Shown here: piece by piece, positions 1 through 11,575 of the stretch
Numbering within the stretch: position 1 is the first letter of the stretch
Layout: each line of letters opens with the position of its first letter
DNA from: Megalobrama amblycephala
Lineage: Eukaryota > Chordata > Actinopteri > Cypriniformes > Xenocyprididae
DNA length: 64,000 bases
Direction: 5' to 3'
Assembly: GCF_018812025.1 (NCBI RefSeq)
Contig: NC_063054.1
Span: 38,314,396 to 38,378,395 of the forward strand
Notes under the pieces: model-generated
Told to the model about the DNA's origin: nothing
The model's input: only the letters and a program-made list of their open reading frames with translations
Database searches by the model: none
Position numbers and translations under genes: made by a program

Positions 1-1289
1 CTTAGACTTATATTACATCTTTTGAAAAGACATTCTACGGCACCTTTAAATATAGAGAATATTATTCTGTAATAAATGCAATTCCCCAAGGTTTATTGAT
101 GTTAATGAGAAGTCATATGTTGCCCCTTAACATTTGTAGAATTGAACCCACTCTTCATTTAAATGGTGTGGACATTAACAGTAAAAAATGCATAAATAAA
201 TTTATTAGAAATGTATTTTATGAAAAGAGATCTATTAAGCCTAGAGGGAAATTTTTCTGGAACAGTTGTTTTATATTTGGAAAAAAGCTTGGCTGCTTCC
301 CTTTTGGTTTTGTATATCAAACAAACTTCGGGAAAGTACTTCATAATATTTATGTTAGTAACTATACTTTATCAAAATTTATGGATATTAATTAAAAATG
401 TTCATTTTGTTCAGATCAGCCAGAAAGAATGTTACCATTCCAAAAAATTCTGGGAAGATTTATCTATACATATTCTAGAAGTCTGGTTATAATTGTGAAT
501 TATATTTTGAATCAAAAAATCTGTCAATTTTATGATTTTATTTGGTAAATTTCATATTCATAAAAGTAAAAGAAATAATTCTAAACCCTGTTTGAAGGTC
601 TTTATGACTGATTTTCATTTGTATGTTGAGTCTCTCCAATGTATTGATAACAAAAAATGTAGAGATACACTTTAATTCGCCAAAGAGTTGAAGTTACTTG
701 AAAACTGAACTGGTATGTGCTGTCTTTCTTTTGATTTATTTTTATTTTTTATTTTATTTTATTATTGCATTCATTTTTCTTTGTGCAATGTAAACCCATT
801 CCTTTAAATGTGTTATCTTTTTGGATGTCTTGTTAAAAGTATAAATGTTGTATGTTATGCCTTTAATGTTTAATAAATAGTGTATGTATTTACACATCTG
901 TCATCATGCAGTTAGGTCTGAAAAATGTAGTTAAGTTACTTTAAATCTAGTTGAAGTTAAATAAAAGTTACAGGTTTGATTGATATTAATTGTAGTTTCA
1001 TCACATGAATCTTCCTGCTTGAGGTAAGATGTGTGCACTGAAAACACCATCAGACGCGAGTGTTAAAGCAGTAAAAGTGTCTTTTGTGAGCCTTTTCCGA
1101 AACGTTGACAGGAAGTTGAATTACTCTTGAGTGCAGAAAGATCAAGGAGTGACATTTAACATCATGCAAAGAGTCAACTCGCACCGACCCTCTTCAGACG
1201 ACTCTGGACCGCAGGTTTGGATAATCTCCCGACGGTTTGGACTTGCCGTAGGTCAGGAGTGCTTAAATTCTTGCCCACCGACACAATCA
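1..1289. other. A+T-rich single-copy-looking spacer
   Basis: I see no recognisable gene. Open frames here are under 100 codons, overlap on both strands and show no domain. The stretch 720-770 is T-rich low complexity. Positions 1010-1290 are more balanced in composition and could be old unique sequence. Confidence 0.4.
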
Positions 1290-2262
1290 GACTTTTCAAG
1301 CTCAAGAAAGTGAGCAACGTGATGCAACAAATTGTAAATGCGTTATATTTACCAGCAAAGATGAACTGCAAATGTCTGGATGTTGGCATAAAATGGACTG
1401 ATGATAGTTACTAGAGCATGAGTCAGGAAGGTGAAGGGACAATATAAGACAACAATGATTATATTTAACCTTTAAATCCTTATATTCCACGTTTACATAG
1501 TCCTGGTTTCCTATATCTGTGACTACTGCAATTCCTCTTCAGTATAACTCAAGCCCCGAATAAGACCTTTCTTTCGTAAACATAAATCTGAGCTGATGCC
1601 GATGGTAGAGACACTATCACTTCAAATAAACAATACTTCTCTAAATCCTGCCCTCAGCTACAGTAGGTCACTCGAACGGAGCTGCTTCTGGGAGAAAACC
1701 ACATATTTTTTTGCAGCAAGCTTTGAGACGAGCGTATGATAGACAAGTAAGCCGACTTATATTCAGCTGGCTGAAATGAAAAGACCGGATCGCCACAGCT
1801 GCCCTTTTCTCTCTGTCAGACTGAATCAAGTTCAGCAGGAGTTGTTTAATTTAAACTCCGCTCACTTACTCTTGTCTGTTGCTCCTCGTTTTCCGACAGA
1901 CAAACTGAGATGGGCAAATTGAAAAGGTCTTCATCCATGTGAAAACCCAGGCGTTTAGTTTGAATCCTAATCCGCAGGTGCGGTCTAGAGTGTCAACCGG
2001 TTGTGCTGCATGAGATGCGGCGTTGTTCGGTTTGAGTTTGACCACTGATATGTTCTAGAACTGTGTGTGTAGTATTTGATAAATGAATTAAATTGTGTTC
2101 ATTGTTCTTGTTAACGATCGCATTGTAAACACCTATATGTTTAAACATTTGCCAACTTTTATTTATAGCAACTCACATTATATTTAATGTTTGTCATGTT
2201 AAGTTTTAGTTCCCATTCCTTGGGAATTAAAATCAAGTCTTTGGAATTGTTAGTGCTATGCT
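1290..2262. repeat. Diverged dispersed repeat, left flank of the CTG array
   Basis: Two segments here recur on the other side of the CTG array. The block near 1320-1400 (TTTACCAGCAAAGATGAACT, then TGTTGGCAT) matches 5220-5270. The block at 2037-2260 (TTTGACCACTGATATGTTC, then TTGTGTTCATTGTT, then a CATTTGCCAAC-like block) matches 5118-5140 and 5350-5530. The last part resembles the body and tail of a teleost tRNA-derived SINE in reverse orientation. The copies are old and gapped. Confidence 0.5.
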
Positions 2263-2365
2263 CAACTATTGAAGTTATGCTTTTATTTATGTCATGATGT
2301 CAACTTTTGGCATGGTAATGGATATTACAATGTTGATATGTTTGTTCTTGGCGGAATAGATCTGT

Positions 2366-4797
2366 TACGCTGCTGTTATTGCTGCTGCTGTTTTTATTGC
2401 TGTTGTTGCTGCTGCTGCTGCTGATGCTGTTATTGCTGCTGCTGCTGTTTTTATTGCTGCTGCTGCTGTTATTGCTGCTGCTGTTTTTATTGCTGTTGTT
2501 ATTGTTGCTGCTGCTGCTGTTTTTATTGCTGCTGCTGCTGTTATTGCTGTTGCTGCTGCTGTTATTGCTGTTGCTGTTATTGCTGCTGCTGCTGTTATTG
2601 CTGTTGCTGCTGCTGTTATTGCTGTTGCTGTTATTGCTGCTGTTGCTGTTATTGCTGCTGCTGCTGCTGTTATTGCTGCTGCTGTTTTTATTGCTGTTGT
2701 TATTGTTGCTGCTGCTGCTGTTTTTATTGCTGCTGCTGCTGTTATTGCTGCTGCTGTTTTTATTGCTGTTGTTATTGTTGCTGCTGCTGCTGTTTTTATT
2801 GCTGCTGCTGTTATTGCTGTTGCTGTTTTTGCTGCTGCTGTTAATACTGCTGCTGTTGTTATTGCTGCTGCTGATGTTATTGCTGCTACTGCTATTGCTG
2901 CTGCTTTTCTTGCTGCTGCTGTTTTTGCTGCTGCTGTTATTGCTGCTTCTGCTGTTTTTGCTGCTGCTGTTAATACTGCTGCTGTTGTTATTGCTGCTGC
3001 TGATGTTATTGCTGCTACTGCTGTTGGTTATTGCTTCTGCTGCTGCTGCTGTTATTGCTGCTGCTGTTATTGCTGTTGCTGTTATTGCTGCTGCTGTTAT
3101 TGCTGTTGCTGTTTTTGCTGCTGCTGTTATTGCTGCTGCTGTTATTGCTGTTGCTGTATTGCTGCTGCTGCTGTTATTGCTGCTGCTGTTATTGCTGTTG
3201 CTGCTGCTGTTATTGCTGTTGCTGTTATTGCTGCTGTTGCTGTTATTGCTGCTGCTGCTGTTATTGCTGTTGCTGCTGCTGTTATTGCTGCTGCTGCTGT
3301 TATTGCTGCTGCTGCTGCTGTTATTGCTGCTGCTGTTATTGCTGCTGCTGCTGTTATTGCTGTTGCTGCTGCTGTTATTGCTGCTGCTGCTGTTATTGCT
3401 GCTGCTGTTATTGCTGCTGTTGCTGTTATTGCTGCTGCTGCTGTTATTGCTGTTGCTGCTGCTGTTATTGCTGCTGCTGCTGTTATTGCTGCTGCTGTTA
3501 TTGCTGCTGCTGTTATTGCTGTTGCTGCTGCTGTTATTGCTGCTGCTGCTGTTATTGCTGCTGCTGCTGTTATTGCTGCTGCTGTTATTGCTGTTGCTGT
3601 TATTGCTGCTGCTGCTGTTTTTATTGCTGCTGCTGCTGCTGTTATTGCTGCTGCTGTTTTTATTGCTGTTGTTATTGTTGCTGCTGCTGCTGTTTTTATT
3701 GCTGCTGCTGCTGCTGCTGTTATTGCTGCTGCTGTTTTTATTGCTGTTGTTATTGTTGCTGCTGCTGCTGTTTTTATTGCTGCTGCTGTTATTGCTGCTG
3801 CTGCTGCTGTTATTGCTGCTGCTGTTATTGCTGTTGCTGTATTGCTGCTGCTGTTATTGCTGCTGCTGTTATTGCTGTTGCTGCTGCTGTTATTGCTGCT
3901 GCTGTTGTTATTGCTGCTGCTGCTGCTGTTATTGCTGCTGCTGATGTTATTGCTGCTGATGTTATTGCTGCTACTGCTGTTGGTTATTGCTTCTGCTGCT
4001 GCTGTTGTTATTGCTGCTGCTGCTGCTGTTATTGCTGCTGCTGCTGCTGTTATTGCTGCTGATGTTATTGCTGCTACTGCTGTTGGTTATTGCTTCTTCT
4101 TCTGCTGTTGTTATTGCTGCTGCTGCTGCTGCTGCTGTTATTGCTGCTGCTGCTGCTGTTATTGCTGCTGATGTTATTGCTGCTACTGCTGCTGTTATTG
4201 CTGCTGCTGCTGCTGTTATTGCTGCTGATGTTATTGCTGCTACTGCTGTTGGTTATTGCTTCTTCTGCTGCTGTTGTTAATGCTGCTGCTGCTGTTATTG
4301 CTGCTGCTGCTGTTATTGCTGCTGATGTTATTGCTGCTACTGCTGTTGGTTATTGCTTCTTCTGCTGCTGTTGTTATTGCTGCTGCTGCTGCTGTTATTG
4401 CTGCTGCTGCTGTTATTGCTGCTGATGTTATTGCTGCTACTGCTGTTGGTTATTGCTTCTTCTGCTGCTGTTGTTAATGCTGCTGCTGCTGCTGTTATTG
4501 CTGCTGATGTTATTGCTGCTACTGCTGTTGGTTATTGCTTCTTCTGCTGCTGTTGTTAATGCTGCTGCTGCTGTTATTGCTGCTGATGTTATTGCTGCTG
4601 CTGTTTTTGCTGCTGCTGTTATTGCTGCTGCTGTTATTGCTGTTGCTGTTATTGCTGCTGCTGTTATTGCTGCTGTTATTGCTGTTGCTGTTATTGCTGC
4701 TGCTGTATTGCTGCTGCTGTTATTGCTGTTGCTGTTATTGCTGCTGCTGCTGTTATTGCTGCTGCTGCTGCTGCTGATGCTGCTGTTGGTTATTGCT
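2366..4797. repeat. 2.4-kb imperfect CTG/TTATTG array
   Basis: The region is made almost wholly of (CTG)3-6 blocks separated by TTATTG, with occasional GATGTTATTG, TTTTTATTG and GGTTATTGCTTCT variants. The right part (about 3940-4600) has a higher-order repeat marked by TATTGCTTCT, with spacings of 97, 100 and 82 bp. These spacings are not all multiples of three, so frames shift from copy to copy. Poly-Leu, Cys/Tyr and Ala/Val readings in the three plus-strand frames are artefacts of a 3-bp repeat. There is no sign of a gene around it. Confidence 0.92.
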
Positions 4798-5117
4798 GCC
4801 GCATCTATTTAATGTTGGTATATCAAGCAGCCCTAGACTAAACCGTTTGTGTGGGTGTCATTCACTAAATGTTTCACTAAAGGTTTCTCAAAGCGCACTG
4901 CAACAGCTACAAATGCTGACCAAGGTTGAGAAGACAGCTCATTGGCTACTGATACAGCAGGAACCAATCAGCTGTGAGAATGATGGGATTGCAAGCAGAT
5001 TGAGTAAAGGACCTATCAGCCTGCGCCATCTAGAGTTTCATGACAGTACTTTGTATTAATGCATTTGTGCATTTTGCTTGTTTAAGTTCCAAAAACTTGG
5101 AAAACATACAAAAAAGG

Positions 5118-5530
5118 TTTGACCACTAATATGTTCCAAAACTGTGTGCATGTTTTCCAAGAGGAAAGCATTATTTTTAACACGATGCGTTTGCAAAATT
5201 TAGTCAACACTGAAAATGTAACATATTTACTAGCAAAGATTAACTGCAAACGTCTGTATGTTGGCATCAAAAGTGGACTTCATGCCATCGTTTTGTAATC
5301 ACAAAACTAATATAAATTTGTGAAATTTTTGCATTTGGGGTGCAATTGATACATGCTTTAAGTTGTGTTCATTGTTAGTTCTTGTTAACAATTGCATATT
5401 AACCTTGCTGTAAGCATTTTTATTTAAGCATTTGGCAGCTTTTATTCCAGGCGACTTGCATTGCATTTAAGGTTTATTTCATGAGTTCTTGAGTTCCCTG
5501 GGAATCAAACTCATCATGATCTTGCCATTT
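5118..5530. repeat. Diverged repeat, right flank of the CTG array, with SINE-like tail
   Basis: This is the counterpart of the repeat at 1290-2262. It contains TTTACTAGCAAAGATTAACT (5226-5245) and a reverse SINE-like tail. The tail has a TTTGGCAGCTTTTATTCCAG-type block near 5430 and then GTTCCCTGGGAATCAAACTC near 5491, which is the reverse complement of a tRNA B-box region (GGTTCGATTCCC-like). Confidence 0.5.
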
Positions 5531-6808
5531 TACCAGTTTAAATTCACAATTACTACATTCTGGAAAACATTCTTTAGAAACATACAAAAGCTTGTCTTAA
5601 TGGAGTTCTCAGTTACATTTTAGTGTTATCAACTAATTCAGATAACTTTAAACGACATGTAAAAGCCGACAGTCAAAGGTCTATCTATGCAAGAATAGGA
5701 CATTGATTGTTTAATGGGAATGTTGTTCCAAAGCCTACAATGACAGTGATTCAGGAACGTCATGAATGCATCAGATGCTTCCAGCAGTTCCAGAGTTCAT
5801 CACTCAGAATCAGACACACATTTGTATGAGTCTACAAAGCACTCAGCTGTCGTTGCGTGAAGCACAGGGTGATTAGCCCATCGAGAAGCTCTCGAATCTC
5901 CAACACAAAAAGCTAATCTGCCCTGTGACCGTGATGGGCATGCGCTGGTGTCATTGAGCGCCATCAGCGTTGGCCTGTGGCCTTGCATTTCCTACTGCGA
6001 TAATAACGCTGAAGGACCCAGAGATGCGTGGATGTCTCGCCTCTGAAGAGCGAACGAGTGGGTAAATCAGGATCTGGAGTGCACCGCACGTGGGTGTTTA
6101 ACTTTTACAACTAACGTATGTTTTAATCTGCCCTGGTTCTCTCTCTTTTTCCCTTGACGAGTGCTTAAACTGTCGGTGAGTCATAATTTCTAACCTCGTT
6201 CCTCCTGCATTTGAATTGCAAATCGACAGCCGTTGAGAACGCTCAATTCACAAGAATATAGAAATAATCTTTCCCAAACAGACTGATTAACTTTGATTCG
6301 TTTGGATTGCTCACTTTGATGGAAACAAAAATGTGTAGTTTTTTCACATCATCATTTTGTCTGGAAATAAACATTTCGACGATAAAGGCTGCAGTTTAGC
6401 ACTTGATTCGGTTTTTAGCTATATTTGTTTACTGAAAATTTAGTAAACTTAATTGATATCCTTATTGTTTTGTGTCAGATTAATGTTTTAAAATTTTATA
6501 AATCAGTGACACACACTTATCTGAGTTAACTGATGTTCGATTTGCGCAAAACAGATAATGTGTGTATTGTGTTACAATGGGACGTGTATCTATGCATGTA
6601 TGTTCACAGTCCAGTGTCAAAATAAGAGTCCTTTTCATAATAAGAGTCTCTAGTCACAGAGTCTCACTGTGACATGCATAATATTTATTTTTAAAATTAA
6701 GAGTATAATAAAATAACACTACATTTTAGCACTCGATTCAGTTTTGTTTAGTGTTATTTGTTTAGTGAAATTTTGTGTATTGCTATATTAAGTTTGTTGT
6801 CATCCACT

Positions 6809-6810
<2 letters not shown>
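5531..6810. other. Spacer without recognised gene
   Basis: Positions 5770-6080 are of moderate GC and look single-copy. The rest is A+T rich. No splice-bounded frame or domain was recognised. Confidence 0.35.

Positions 6811-6862
<52 letters not shown>
6811..6862. repeat. (AT)n microsatellite
   Basis: About 26 uninterrupted AT dinucleotides. Confidence 0.97.
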
Positions 6863-6864
<2 letters not shown>

Positions 6865-7790
6865 TTCAGTGACGTGACGGTTCATTTTATGTCCAAAGGC
6901 CTTAATAATAATAAAAAACAAAGATAAGACATCCAAAGTATGTAAGGTAGTAAAACTAGATCTCTTTTATTGAATCTAAAAGGATTTAATTATATTTTGC
7001 AACATATAAAGATATTTTAAAGATTTTGAAGTGTCAAAAGGTCATTCGGTTTAACCGTCCAAAGGCCAATACAGCCATTTCATTTGTGATTAAAATATCT
7101 TAAAATGTAATAAATGTATGTTTTTTTTATTCTGGCATGATTTTATAACATCATATATCAACATAGTGCAAAATGATATTAAAATTATGTGTAGAAGTCG
7201 TTACTTTGTTATGAGAAAGAATGTCCGGAAAAATGAATTTCGTTGATGTCATTCGGAGTAACCGATATAAAGGGACCATTTTGGATCAAGTCATGTGGTC
7301 AGTATCATGTGACAGGATGTGACATCATTCAGACACCTGCAAAGGACCACATGGTCGTGAAGCAAAGTAACTAACTCTCTCTTAACTATTTGATAAATTC
7401 ATGTTTTCTTTTGATCATACGCATTCATACGTCATTCGGTGCAACCGCTATAAAACATGGAAAATGTTGTAATATTTTAAAAACTTATGCTAAATATAAA
7501 ATGTTTGATTGTCCTTTTGCTAGCTAGGTAGATATCAGCCTGTTAGCATTGTTTGAAAATATCGTCATTCGGTATAACCAAAATTGTCATTCGGTAAAAC
7601 CGAAATTTTGGTTAAACCGAATGACTTTTTTGGTGTCAAATTTTGTAAAAAATGACAAAAGCAGTGTTAATTGATTATAAAAACTACATAATCTCATTGT
7701 TAACATTTAATAAAACTTCAAAATTAATCATATCTCCATTATGTTTTTTTATGCTTTTAAAAACCTTATTCGTCAATGACCCATATATAT
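6863..7790. repeat. Interval with repeated CATTCGGT..AACCG motifs (probable DNA-element relic)
   Basis: The motif (G)TCATTCGGTNNAACCG occurs near 7043, 7249, 7431, 7564 and 7586, and in inverted form at 7608-7625. An imperfect 40-bp palindrome spans 7586-7625. The pattern suggests an A+T-rich non-autonomous element with repeated terminal or subterminal motifs. The superfamily and exact ends are unknown. Confidence 0.45.
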
Positions 7791-9328
7791 ATCTCTCTCT
7801 GGTGATGTATACGGGATTCTCCAATCATTAAACTCAGATTAAACTCCGCCCCCTGCAAGCTCACGCTCATCTGCATACACTTTTGAGTGCCACGCCCACA
7901 TCACAACATCCAATCAACAGTCTATACGTAGAAACAAGTCCCCGCCCTACATTTCAATAATCCGTTACACTCAGATGTACATATATAACCAGCTATTGTA
8001 TTTCTATTAATATAATCACTGATTGTTTTAGTGTTTGTTCTTTGTCACATTTAATTTCGCTTGGCGAAACATCAATCGCCGTGTAAACTGCAGCGCTCAC
8101 AGTTTTGGTAGAAGGTGTCAGGAGATTTTGGACATTGAACATAATTGCAAGTGATAGAGGTCAGTCAACAAGAGCCGACTGAAATTACTGCAGACGCAAA
8201 CAAAAAATCAATCAGCTCACACAAGTTAAAAGTTCGTTTCAAAAACAACCTTACAGGAGTGTAAAGACAAATGTCACGGTCTTCTGAGGTGTAAATTGTT
8301 TTCCTGACATCCAGTATCGTCGTCCTCATCTCTCTCGCAGCGCTGACGGCTGAATGTAGTTCAATTAGACTTGAAAGACTGCGGAAGAACAATGTTGCTA
8401 AGAGGAGTCGACCTTTGACCCCACGCTGATGCCATATTCACTCAGACAGGCCTCCGGAGCGCCGGTAATTATTTCTTACTGATGGCCTAATCCATCAAGC
8501 GAGACGGACGGGAAATAAATGAGAAGAAGTGAGGAGAGCAGGATTCCATTAAGTGTCTGTGTGTTGATCTCCCATGGTCCCCTGCGGCCCCGGAGAGACG
8601 CCACAACCTCCTCCGACTCGCCAGAAAGTTTGAATTTAATATTTAAGAGCTGTTTTGACTGGATTTGATTGCTATAACTTTGGCAATAGCACAAGTTCTA
8701 ATAATAGTTAAATCCCAGAACACAAAAAAGTTTCATTAAATTTTGAAAACGGGATGTTCTGCAGAAATGTCAAAAGTTGACTTAATATTTAGTGAATATT
8801 TGTATTCTGTGTATTATAAAGTCTATTAGCAATATGCTCACGTAAGAAAACACACTCCATTGCAGTTTAATGCTGTCTTATAAGGGAGCTGCCTATGTAG
8901 ACAGCAAAGCAGCTGTTGGAAAAGAGCCAGAGTGAAAGTGAACCCACGAATGCATTATATTCAACAAAGGCCGATTAGTTGAAGGCTGCAGATAAGCGAA
9001 GCTGCCGTCGTTCTTCTGTATTCACGGCACGTCGTTACTTTGCAGAAATCCTTCAGCACGTCCGAACTGTGGCCCGTGATCCCGGTTAAGGTTAAAGTGG
9101 AGATTATGCTCCGTTCCAACCTGCTTCTCCAAATGAGCCTTATCTATTTCACCTTTTTCCTCACTCCAACTCTCTATTTTATCTGTGTGTGTGTTTTATA
9201 AAGTTAAAGAATCACATGGTTCTTCTCAACAAAGAAGCCCTTAGGATGACTTGGAAGTATTTAATTATTAATCATCTATTCCACTTCCAATTTCTTTGAC
9301 AAGCAGCATTTTCCTAAATACCATATAT
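7791..9328. other. Unique-looking spacer
   Basis: No gene recognised. Segments 8160-8690 and 8880-9180 have balanced composition and no match elsewhere in the window, so they could be conserved non-coding sequence or undetected exons. Minus-strand open frames of 75 and 72 codons there show no known domain. Confidence 0.35.
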
Positions 9329-9861
9329 ATACACAGTACCATTCAAAAGTTTGGAAACATCACTATTTTTAATGTTTTTGAAACAAAGTCTCTTATGCTC
9401 ATCAAGCCTGCATTTATTTGATCAAAAATACAGAAAAAACAGTAATATTGTGAAATATTATTACAATTTAAAATAATGGTTTTCTATTTTAATATACTTT
9501 AAAATATAATTTATTTCTGTGATCAAAGCTGAATTTTCAGCATCATTACTCCAGTCTTCAGTGTCACATGATCCTTCAGAAATCATTCTAATATCATGAT
9601 TTGATACTCAGTTATTATCAATGTTGGAAACAGTTGTGTTGCTTAATATTTTTTGGAAACTGTGATGCTTTTTTCAGGATTCATTGATGAATAAATAGTC
9701 AAAAAGAACAGCATTTATTCAAAATAGAAATATTTTCAACAATATAAATCACTTTTTATCAATTTAACACATGCTTGCTGAAAAAAAGTATTAATTTCTT
9801 CCCAAAAAAAAGTAAGAAAGAAAAAATTACTGACCCCAAATGTTTGAATGGTAGTGTATAT
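9329..9861 (+). mobile_element. Palindromic MITE of the CCATTCAAAAGTTTGG family, full copy
   Basis: The left end is ACACAGTACCATTCAAAAGT (9331). The right end is the inverted TTTGAATGGTAGTGTAT (9842-9858). The interior carries TTTATTTGATCAAAAATACA and CAGCATCATTACTCCAGTCT, both shared with the copies at 30.8, 33.1 and 48.6 kb. This is a very abundant short non-coding element of cyprinid genomes. No transposase is present. Confidence 0.8.
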
Positions 9862-10241
9862 TGTTACAAAAGATTTAATTTAAATAAATGCTGCTCTTTT
9901 TTAACTTTTTATACATCAAAGAATCCTGATAAAAAGTATCACGTTATAAAAACATATTAAGCAGCATAACATTTGTAATAAATCATCATATTAGATTGAT
10001 TTCTGAAGGATCATGTGACACTGAAGACTGGAGTAACGATGCTGAAAATTCAGCTTTGATCACAGGAATAAATTATATTTTAAAGTATATTATAATAGAA
10101 AACCATTATTTTAAATTGTAATAATATTTTACATTATTACTGTTTTTTTTCCCTGTACTTTTGATCAAATAAATGCAGGCTTGATGAGAAGAAGAGACTT
10201 AAAAATAGTGATGTTTCCAAACTTTTGAATGGTAGTGTATA
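9862..10241 (-). mobile_element. Partial MITE of the same family, inverted against its neighbour
   Basis: It runs from an internal point to the terminal CAAACTTTTGAATGGTAGTG (10219-10238), in the opposite orientation to the copy at 9329-9861. The pair forms a 0.9-kb inverted repeat whose outer arms are nearly identical over the AAAAATAGTGATGTTTCC segment. Confidence 0.75.
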
Positions 10242-11054
10242 TTTTTAAAATGATTAGTTCCTGTCATTGATTCTGATTGGTCAATAGCTGTGTTTTATTC
10301 ACGATAAAGCACGGCTATGACCGCTTCACCCATCGGTTCTGAGTATCACTACACAACACCCTTAGCAACCACTTTTTATGTTAACATTTTATTGTTCATT
10401 GAAGCTTACTGTATTATATAGAAGAGTATTGTGAGAAAGAGATGGAGTGAGCGAGTTTATTACCTGCATTCAGATTTTGCATTTTCCTATATGCTCATAA
10501 AAAAAAATCTGTTTAAATGTCCGCTGCGATATCTTGTCCTTTTAACATTTAAGGGTTTTCCCGTGACTGACAGCACTAGTCAAAGCATTTGTCAGTTGCG
10601 TCTTGTTCCGTGTTCACAACAATTTCAATATAAAAGTCTTCACTACTGACTGACACACTCTTTGCTGCCATCTAATGGTGTAATAATGTAACTTCTGTTG
10701 CTGTTGACGGTCAGGGACTATTTTTTTCCGGCGGAAGGAAGGCTTTTAGTGATTTTACTTCATGAAAGTTGCATTGATACATATTTTTGGCTTTAATAAT
10801 TGTATTGTGTGGTAACCGTTTTATAAAAGCAATAAGGTACTCGAGGCTAGTGCTGTATTGTGAATAAGTCACGGCTGAAGGGGTTACTCCGCTTCCAACA
10901 CGTCCTCCAACCAATACGCTCATATAGGTTGTTTGTCACTTCCCTGAAATACGACCCATAGGAGCGTTTACTAAAGTTGCGCCCCTATCGACAACAGGAC
11001 ACTTTCATTTTAATGCATTGTTCCCTTTTATCTGCGACATATTTCGGGTTTCAC
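10242..11054. repeat. Spacer with a fragment of a dispersed repeat
   Basis: Positions 10490-10720 share blocks with 37560-37720: a TAAGGGTTTTCCC-like block, then TTTGCTGCCATCTAATGGTG and TAATGTAACTT. It is therefore a dispersed repeat fragment. The rest has no recognised content. Confidence 0.4.
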
Positions 11055-11150
11055 GTAGCTCAATTGGCAGAGCATTGCAACATACAACAATATGCAATCA
11101 TGTGATTATGGGTTCAATCTCAGGGAATGCATGTGCTCAAAAAAGCTATA
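11055..11150 (+). repeat. tRNA-derived SINE fragment
   Basis: An RNA polymerase III A box (TAGCTCAATTGGCAGAGCA, 11056-11074) is followed by a B box (GGTTCAATCTC, 11111-11121) and then CAGGGAATGCATG. Spacing fits a tRNA-like SINE head. The cloverleaf is not conserved and the sequence runs into A/T-rich DNA, so this is not a functional tRNA gene. Confidence 0.7.
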
Positions 11151-11374
11151 TATCACTAATTTAATAAAAAAGTTAGTAAAAAAAAGTTTTACTAAATGGA
11201 TATAGGACAAATGGCAGGTAAGGGACCGTCTAAAAAGTTTCCTTATTTTGCACAACTTATTAGTGCAAAACTTTGGAATAACGTGCAATATAATAAAAAT
11301 GCAATAATACTAATTATTAACAGATCTAGTAGTAGTATTTATTTTTCCTACTATTGTAGGAAAATGGGGGGTGA

Positions 11375-11513
11375 GATCTGTTTGGTTACTGACATTCTTC
11401 CAAATATCTTTCTTTGTGTTCATCAGAACAAAGAAATTCATACAGGTTTGGAACAACTTGAGGGTGAGTAAATAATGACAGAATTTTCATTTTTGGGTGA
11501 ACTATCCCTTTAA
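11375..11513 (-). mobile_element. End of a TTAA-flanked cyprinid repeat (GGGTGAACTATCCCTTTAA type)
   Basis: It contains CATCAGAACAAAGAAATTCA and ends in GGGTGAACTATCCCTTTAA. The same family enters from the other side at 25953 (TTAAAGGGTTAGTTCACCC). Only this end is present here. Confidence 0.7.
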
Positions 11514-11575
11514 GACATCACTAACAGGTAAAGTAAATATAATGAATATATTAGCTAATATAGTACATATATTTA

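Noticed and set aside
2379..4812. Long Leu-rich, Cys/Tyr-rich and Ala/Val-rich open frames, up to 521 codons
   Set aside because: They are frame readings of a CTG/TTATTG array. All three plus-strand frames are open, and superunits of 82-100 bp break any single frame.
11055..11130. tRNA gene
   Set aside because: A and B boxes exist, but the stems do not form a cloverleaf and the context is SINE-like.
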